A stretch of 9,564 bases of DNA from CAXSEF01 sp964236695 (lineage in GTDB: Bacteria; Pseudomonadota; Alphaproteobacteria; Acetobacterales; Acetobacteraceae), in the NCBI GenBank assembly GCA_964236695.1, contig CAXSFU010000100.1:1-9564 (forward strand), in the 5' to 3' direction. The position numbers and the translations under genes were made by a program. The stretch's first letter is position 1, and each line of letters begins with the position of its first letter. The notes under the pieces are model-generated. The model was given only the letters and a program-made list of their open reading frames with translations. It was not told where the DNA came from and ran no database searches. Positions 5,729 through 9,564 of the stretch are shown piece after piece.

Positions 5729-6496
5729 TCAGCCTTGCGGCAACTGCGGCGCCGGATCGGTGGAGGTGTCCTTGAGGGCGACGCCGGAGTGGCGGGCCAT
5801 GCGCATGGCCCCGAGCAGGTGGGCGATGCGATGGGCGGCGGTGGCGGGCGAGAGGCCGTGGGGGTGGATGTTGGAGACGCAGTTGCGGTCGGCGTCGGTG
5901 GTGGCGGGGCCAGGCGCCCAGGTGAGATAGGCGCCGAGGCTGTCGGGCGTGGACAGGCCGGGGCGCTCGCCGATCAGCACGAGGACGGCGGCGGCGCGGA
6001 GCAGGGTGGCGACGCGGTCGCCGGCGGCGACGCGGCCGTGGCGGAGGACGATGCGCGGGGCGACGCGCCAGCCGGCGGCCTCCAGGGCGGGGAGCAGGCG
6101 GGCGAGCAGGGGCGGGGCCTGGCGCTCGGCGGCGCGGGCGGACAGGCCGTCGGCGACGGCGACGGCGAGGTCCCAGCCGGCCGCGTGGGAGGCGAGGGTG
6201 GCGGGGGCGTCGTCGTCGAGGTCGCGGCCGAGGTCGGGGCGGCGCAGGAACGTGGCGTGGTCGGGGGCGCGGCTGTGCAGGAGGAGCGCGGGCTGGGCGG
6301 GGGTGGAGAGGGCGTCGAGCAGGGCGGGGGCGTCGAGGGCGGCGGCGACGGCGTCGCGGGCGCGGGCGTGGGCGAGGCGGAGGTCGAGCAGGGGGCGGGT
6401 GGCGAGGGCTGCGCCGGCGCGGGGCAGGCCGATGCGGGCGGGGGTCAGGGGGCGCAGGCGGGCCCAGGGGTCGGGCGGGGCGGGGGGCTGGGTCAT
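5729..6496 (-). CDS. eutC: Ethanolamine ammonia-lyase, small (light) subunit
   Basis: The light subunit of the adenosylcobalamin-dependent enzyme that converts ethanolamine to acetaldehyde and ammonia. EutC packs against EutB and forms part of the cobalamin-binding cleft. Family motifs are clear: RPDLGR (86-91), VADGLS (114-119), RYGRV-like RHGRV (152-156), VLIGERPGL (173-181) and DRNCVSNIH (203-211). At 255 residues it is shorter than the 295 of E. coli, mostly because the N-terminal extension is missing; that extension is dispensable in shape but affects solubility in enterics. The start at 6496 begins MTQPPAP and excludes a 23-residue stretch (to 6565) that is translated repeat sequence. 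The ribosome site is weak (GGCAGGA just upstream). It lies 141 nt after eutB, separated by a hairpin repeat, an unusually wide gap for two obligate partners. Confidence 0.95.
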   Translation of the reverse strand: MTQPPAPPDPWARLRPLTPARIGLPRAGAALATRPLLDLRLAHARARDAVAAALDAPALLDALSTPAQPALLLHSRAPDHATFLRRPDLGRDLDDDAPATLASHAAGWDLAVAVADGLSARAAERQAPPLLARLLPALEAAGWRVAPRIVLRHGRVAAGDRVATLLRAAAVLVLIGERPGLSTPDSLGAYLTWAPGPATTDADRNCVSNIHPHGLSPATAAHRIAHLLGAMRMARHSGVALKDTSTDPAPQLPQG

Positions 6497-6511
6497 GGTC
6501 CTGCCAGGGAA

Positions 6512-6633
6512 GCAAGGTTGAGGCTCTGCCTCAAACTCCGCCAAAGGCAAGCCTTTGGAAACCACTCCTTAAATAAGGCCGGTCCAGGGCGGCTCGCCCT
6601 GGCGGGGTCCAGGGGCAGAGCCCCTGGCCTTGC
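6512..6633 (+). repeat. Modular hairpin intergenic repeat, copy C, between eutB and eutC
   Basis: A 122-bp element bounded by GCAAGG and CCTTGC. It holds four consecutive perfect stems: TTGAGGC/GCCTCAA (6518-6534, loop TCT), CCAAAGGC/GCCTTTGG (6541-6558), CCAGGGCG/CGCCCTGG (6584-6602, loop GCT) and CCAGGGGC/GCCCCTGG (6609-6627, loop AGA). The first stem occupies the place of CCAGGGC/GCCCTGG in copy B, with both strands changed together so pairing is kept. A short AT-rich linker (TTAAATAA, 6569-6576) sits in the middle. It fills nearly the whole eutB-eutC spacer, so a transcript covering both genes would fold here. Confidence 0.85.
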
Positions 6634-6637
6634 CTGC

Positions 6638-8011
6638 CTACGCCAGCAGCGCCCTGAACTGCGCCGGCAGCCCAGGCGCGCGGACGCGGCCGCGGGCGTC
6701 GGTGAGGCCCTGTTCCGCGAGCCAGGCGTCGAACTCGGGAGCGGGGCGGCGGCCGAGCAGCTCGCGCACCGCGAGGGCGTCGTGGAACGAGGTGCTCTGG
6801 TAGCCGAGCATGATGTCGTCGCTGCCGGGGACGCCCATGACGAAGGTGACACCGGCGGCGGCGAGCAGGGTCAGCAGGGCGTCGCTGTCGTCGGCGTCGG
6901 CGTCGGCGTGGTTGGTGTGGCAGACGTCGCAGCCCATCGGCAGGCCGAGCAGCTTGCCGCAGAAGTGGTCCTCCAGGCCGGCGCGGGTGATCTGGCGGCC
7001 GTCGGCGAGGTACTCGGGGCCGATGAAGCCGACGACGGAGTTGACCAGCAGGGGCGCGAAGCGGCGGGCGACGGCGTAGGCGCGGGCTTCCAGGGTCTGC
7101 TGGTCGCAGCCGTGGTGGGCGTTGGACGACAGCGCGCTGCCCTGGCCAGTCTCGAAGTACATGACGTTGCGGCCCAGCGTGCCGCGGTCGAGCGACAGGG
7201 CGGCGTCGTGGGCCTCGGCGAGGAGGGCGAGGTTTATGCCGAAGCCGCGGTTGGCGGCCTCGGTGCCGGCGACGGACTGGAACACCAGGTCGACGGGGGC
7301 GCCGTCCTCGATCAGCGCCAGGGTGGTGGTGACGTGGGCGAGGACGCAGGTCTGGGTGGGGATGGCGAGGCGCTGGCGGGCGTCGTCGAGCAGGTGGAGC
7401 AGGGCGCGGGTGCGCTCCGGGCTGTCGGTGGCGGGGTTGATGCCGAGTACGGCGTCGCCGGCGCCGAGGAGCAGGCCGTCGAGCAGGGAGGCGGCGATGG
7501 CGCGCGGGTCGTCGGCGGGGTGGTTGGGCTGCAGGCGGGTGGACAGGCGCCCGGGCAGGCCGAGGGTGTTGCGGAAGCGGGTGGTGACGTGGCAGCGCGA
7601 CGCCACGGCCATCAGGTCGGCGAGGCGGCACAGCTTGGAGCAGGCGGCGACCATCTCCGGGGTGAGGCCGGGGGCCAGCGCGGCGAGGGCCGCGGGGGTG
7701 GCGGCGTCGGACAGCAGCCAGTCGCGCAGCTCGCCCACGGTGAGGTGGGCGACGGGGGCGAAGGCGGCGGTGTCGTGGGTGTCGAGGATGAGGCGGGTGA
7801 CCTCGCAGCGCTCGTAGGGGACCACGGCCTCGTCGAGGAAGCGGCGCAGGGGGACGTCGGCCAGGGCGTACTGGGCGGCGACGCGCTCCTCGCCGGAGCG
7901 GGCGGCGAGGCCGGCCAGCTCGTCGCCGGAGCGCAGGGGCGTGGCGCGGGCGAGCAGGGTCGCCAGGTCGGGAAAGGTGTGGCGCGTGGCGCCGAAGGTG
8001 GTGGCGTACAT
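6638..8011 (-). CDS. eutB: Ethanolamine ammonia-lyase, large (heavy) subunit
   Basis: The catalytic TIM-barrel subunit of the adenosylcobalamin-dependent ethanolamine ammonia-lyase. At 457 residues it matches the 453 of E. coli and aligns end to end by eye. Residues known to hold the substrate in the enteric enzyme are present: Arg159 and Gln161 (RLQPN), Asn192 (GINP), Glu287 (YFETGQG) and Asp362 (GCDVC). Other landmarks are LRSGD (26-30), LAHVTT (224-229), GFIGPEYL (328-335), TNHADAD (366-372) and GSDDIML (396-402). The start at 8011 gives MYATTFG, matching the E. coli start region; the frame stays open upstream but only antisense to the next gene. No clear ribosome site precedes it. eutB is transcribed first, then eutC. 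The EutA reactivase, the permease and shell-protein genes are absent from the window, suggesting a simple cytosolic pathway, though they could lie elsewhere. Confidence 0.97.
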   Translation of the reverse strand: MYATTFGATRHTFPDLATLLARATPLRSGDELAGLAARSGEERVAAQYALADVPLRRFLDEAVVPYERCEVTRLILDTHDTAAFAPVAHLTVGELRDWLLSDAATPAALAALAPGLTPEMVAACSKLCRLADLMAVASRCHVTTRFRNTLGLPGRLSTRLQPNHPADDPRAIAASLLDGLLLGAGDAVLGINPATDSPERTRALLHLLDDARQRLAIPTQTCVLAHVTTTLALIEDGAPVDLVFQSVAGTEAANRGFGINLALLAEAHDAALSLDRGTLGRNVMYFETGQGSALSSNAHHGCDQQTLEARAYAVARRFAPLLVNSVVGFIGPEYLADGRQITRAGLEDHFCGKLLGLPMGCDVCHTNHADADADDSDALLTLLAAAGVTFVMGVPGSDDIMLGYQSTSFHDALAVRELLGRRPAPEFDAWLAEQGLTDARGRVRAPGLPAQFRALLA

Positions 8012-8200
8012 CGTGCGGGGGAGCGTAGGCGCGGGGGGGCAGGACGCAAGGCCGGGCTTTCCCTCCCGCCGGTCCTGATGACGGGCCGCGTGGCCCGGGG
8101 GATGGCCGCCGTCGGGGCGGGTCCCGCCCGTGCGCGGACGGCCCGGGAACGCCGGCCGCCCGCGCCGCGTCTTGCCCGTGTCAGGCACGGGGGTGAGGGC
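8012..8200. promoter_or_regulatory. Divergent spacer between eutB and the NADH dehydrogenase
   Basis: This 189-nt region must contain the start signals for both divergent genes. It is extremely GC-rich and shows no convincing -35/-10 pair on either strand. A short perfect dyad GGGCGGG/CCCGCCC (8115-8129) and a stem CCCGTG/CACGGG (8175-8191) just before the NADH dehydrogenase ribosome site are the only notable structures. I looked for, and did not see, a B12-box typical of cobalamin riboswitches on the eutB side. Confidence 0.4.
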
Positions 8201-9481
8201 ATGGCGCGGATCGTGGTGGTGGGCGGCGGGATCGCCGGCATCGTGGTGGCGACGCACCTGGCGCGGCGCCTGCCGCGGGCGGAGGCGGCCGAGGTGCTGC
8301 TCGTCGACCAGAACCCCGCGCACGTGTGGAAGCCGATGCTGCACACCTTTGCGGCGGGCACCGCGGTCTACGCCAACGAGGCGATCAGCTACGCCGCGCA
8401 GGCCAGCCGCAGCGGCTTTCGCGCCTGGCCCGGCGTGCTGGCCGGGCTCGACCGCGCCCGACGTCGGGTGCGGCTCGGCCCGGTGCGGCTGCCCGACGGC
8501 ACCGACACCCTGGCCGGCCGCGAGGTGGCCTACGACACGCTGGTGCTCGCCGTGGGCAGCCGCGCCGACGACTTCGGCACGCCCGGCGTGGCCGAGCACT
8601 GCTGCTTCATCGACGAGATCCGCGAGGCGGAGCGGTTCAACGACCTGCTGCGCTCGCGGCTGATGCTCGGTGCCGATGCCGGCGAGGACGTGGCGGTGAC
8701 GATCGTGGGCGGCGGCGCCACCGGCGTGGAGCTGGCCGCCGAGCTGCGCCGCCACATGGACCTGCTGGACGGCTACGCCACCGGCACGGCGCACGTGCGG
8801 CTGCGCCTCACGCTGGTCGAGGCCGGGCCGCGCCTGCTGCCGAGCTTTCCTTCGCACATCTCCGACGAGGCGGAGCGGGTGCTGCGCGGGCTCGGCGTCG
8901 ACGTGCGCGTGGGCACGCGGGTGACGGGCGCCGACGCCGCCGGGGTCACGGTCGCGGGCGGGCGGGTCGACGCGTCGCTCACGGTGTGGGCGGCCGGGGT
9001 GCGCGCGCCGCACGTGGTCGCCAAGCTGGACGGCCTCGCCGTCGGACGCCACGGCCAGGTCGTGGTGGGGTCCACGCTGCAGAGCGTCACCGACGACTCA
9101 GTGTTCGCCCTGGGCGACTGCGCGAGCCTCGACGGCGCGAACGGCCGTCCGCTGCCGGCCACGGCCCAGGTGGCGCGCCAGCAGGCGGTGTTCCTGGCGC
9201 GCAGCCTGGCGGCCCGGGCGCGGCACGGCCGCCCGTTGGCACGGTTCGCGTTCCGCGACATGGGCAGCGTGGTGTCGCTCGGCGACTACGCCGCCTACGG
9301 CACGCTGGGCTCCTACGGCGTGTTCCGCGGCGGCTTCCTGCCGGGCCGGGTGGCGCAGCTCAGCCACGCGGCGCTCTACCGCATGCACCAGATGGACCTC
9401 GAAGGCGTGGTGCGCGGCGGCCTCGGCTGGCTCGCCGACGATCTCGGGCGCCTGGTACGGCCGGGAGTGCGGCTGGGATAG
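8201..9481 (+). CDS. ndh: Type II NADH dehydrogenase (NDH-2), FAD-dependent NADH:quinone oxidoreductase
   Basis: A single-subunit, non-proton-pumping enzyme that passes electrons from NADH through FAD to quinone at the inner face of the cytoplasmic membrane. At 426 residues it is close to the 434 of E. coli Ndh. It has the FAD Rossmann motif VVGGGIAG (6-13), the NADH Rossmann motif IVGGGATGVELAAEL (168-182) ending its second strand in Glu207 (LVEAG), which favours NADH over NADPH, the FAD-contact motif ALGDCA (303-308), and the quinone-site signature TAQVARQQA (321-329), which corresponds to the AQxAxQQ motif of NDH-2. The C-terminal 60 residues contain mixed basic and hydrophobic stretches expected of the membrane-binding amphipathic helices. 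The start at 8201 puts the FAD motif at the normal distance; GTGAGGG lies just upstream with short spacing. It is divergent from eutB; whether it shares regulation is unknown. Confidence 0.94.
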   Translation: MARIVVVGGGIAGIVVATHLARRLPRAEAAEVLLVDQNPAHVWKPMLHTFAAGTAVYANEAISYAAQASRSGFRAWPGVLAGLDRARRRVRLGPVRLPDGTDTLAGREVAYDTLVLAVGSRADDFGTPGVAEHCCFIDEIREAERFNDLLRSRLMLGADAGEDVAVTIVGGGATGVELAAELRRHMDLLDGYATGTAHVRLRLTLVEAGPRLLPSFPSHISDEAERVLRGLGVDVRVGTRVTGADAAGVTVAGGRVDASLTVWAAGVRAPHVVAKLDGLAVGRHGQVVVGSTLQSVTDDSVFALGDCASLDGANGRPLPATAQVARQQAVFLARSLAARARHGRPLARFAFRDMGSVVSLGDYAAYGTLGSYGVFRGGFLPGRVAQLSHAALYRMHQMDLEGVVRGGLGWLADDLGRLVRPGVRLG

Positions 9482-9516
9482 GGGCCGCCATGGACCTCGC
9501 GGCGTCAGGCAAGGCA

Positions 9517-9563
9517 GCAAGAGTCTTCTTTTTCTGAAGAAAAAGAAGCAAAAAGACTTTGCA
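9517..9563 (-). repeat. AT-rich palindromic repeat, right copy (inverted)
   Basis: The reverse complement matches 2265-2311 at 45 of 47 bases. Here the palindrome is perfect: CTTCTTTTTCT (9525-9535) against AGAAAAAGAAG (9538-9548). A second small stem GCAAA/TTTGC lies at 9548-9562. It begins 36 nt after the NADH dehydrogenase stop and probably runs on past the window edge. No T-run follows the stem on the plus strand, so it is not a textbook intrinsic terminator for the upstream gene. Confidence 0.85.
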
Positions 9564-9564
9564 A

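Noticed and set aside
6497..6565. Longer eutC starting at 6565
   Set aside because: The extra 23 codons are translated repeat copy C sequence; the ATG at 6496 begins just outside the repeat and gives a normal family N-terminus.
4427..6633. CRISPR array or insertion sequence
   Set aside because: The repeats are few, irregularly spaced, separated by genes, and lack unique spacers of constant length; no transposase or cas gene is present.
8012..8200. Cobalamin riboswitch upstream of the B12-dependent eutB
   Set aside because: The minus-strand leader shows no recognisable B12-box, and it is too short and too uniformly GC-rich to hold the conserved core as I know it.
5240..9481. A 1413-codon open frame on the plus strand running through the eut region into ndh
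   Set aside because: It is antisense to eutC and eutB, whose proteins are unmistakable, and its translation there is low-complexity Gly/Ala/Glu/Val. Only its last 426 codons, from 8201, form the real NADH dehydrogenase. Stop codons are simply rare at this GC content.

Overview
The window is a stretch of ordinary chromosome from a very GC-rich bacterium (coding parts are roughly 70% GC or more, with strong G/C third-position bias). Alphaproteobacterial features include a threonyl-tRNA synthetase with an NCPCH zinc motif and a Fur-like operator. AT-rich intergenic islands of the kind I recall from acetic-acid-bacteria relatives break up the GC-rich DNA. Together these suggest the Rhodospirillales, most likely Acetobacteraceae. 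That placement is inferred from style, not from a marker gene search.

Layout, left to right: a repeat and a candidate promoter (1-287); a DEAD-box RNA helicase of the RhlE type (288-1562, +); a small orphan membrane protein (1698-2132, +); a gene-free, AT-rich repeat region (2133-2469); thrS (2470-4407, +); a palindromic repeat (4427-4551); an HxlR-family regulator (4634-5029, +), probably started at TTG; a Fur-box-controlled small reading frame on the minus strand (5321-5530, with its frame staying open past a TAG to 5198); a repeat (5608-5723); eutC and eutB, the two subunits of ethanolamine ammonia-lyase (5729-6496 and 6638-8011, both minus, eutB first in transcription); a short divergent spacer (8012-8200); and a type II NADH dehydrogenase (8201-9481, +), followed by an inverted copy of the AT-rich repeat at the window edge.

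How the genes relate: EutB and EutC form one B12-dependent enzyme that splits ethanolamine into acetaldehyde and ammonia. No microcompartment, permease, reactivase or aldehyde dehydrogenase gene is in view. The divergent NDH-2 would oxidise NADH at the membrane; a link to ethanolamine use is only positional. Helicase, thrS and NDH-2 are housekeeping genes.

I found no phage, transposase, CRISPR, toxin-antitoxin or defence system. The least explained features are the family of modular hairpin repeats at the 3' ends of most transcription units (one of them splitting eutB from eutC), the Fur-box-linked minus-strand reading frame with an in-frame amber codon, and the pair of 47-bp AT-rich inverted repeats about 7.2 kb apart.
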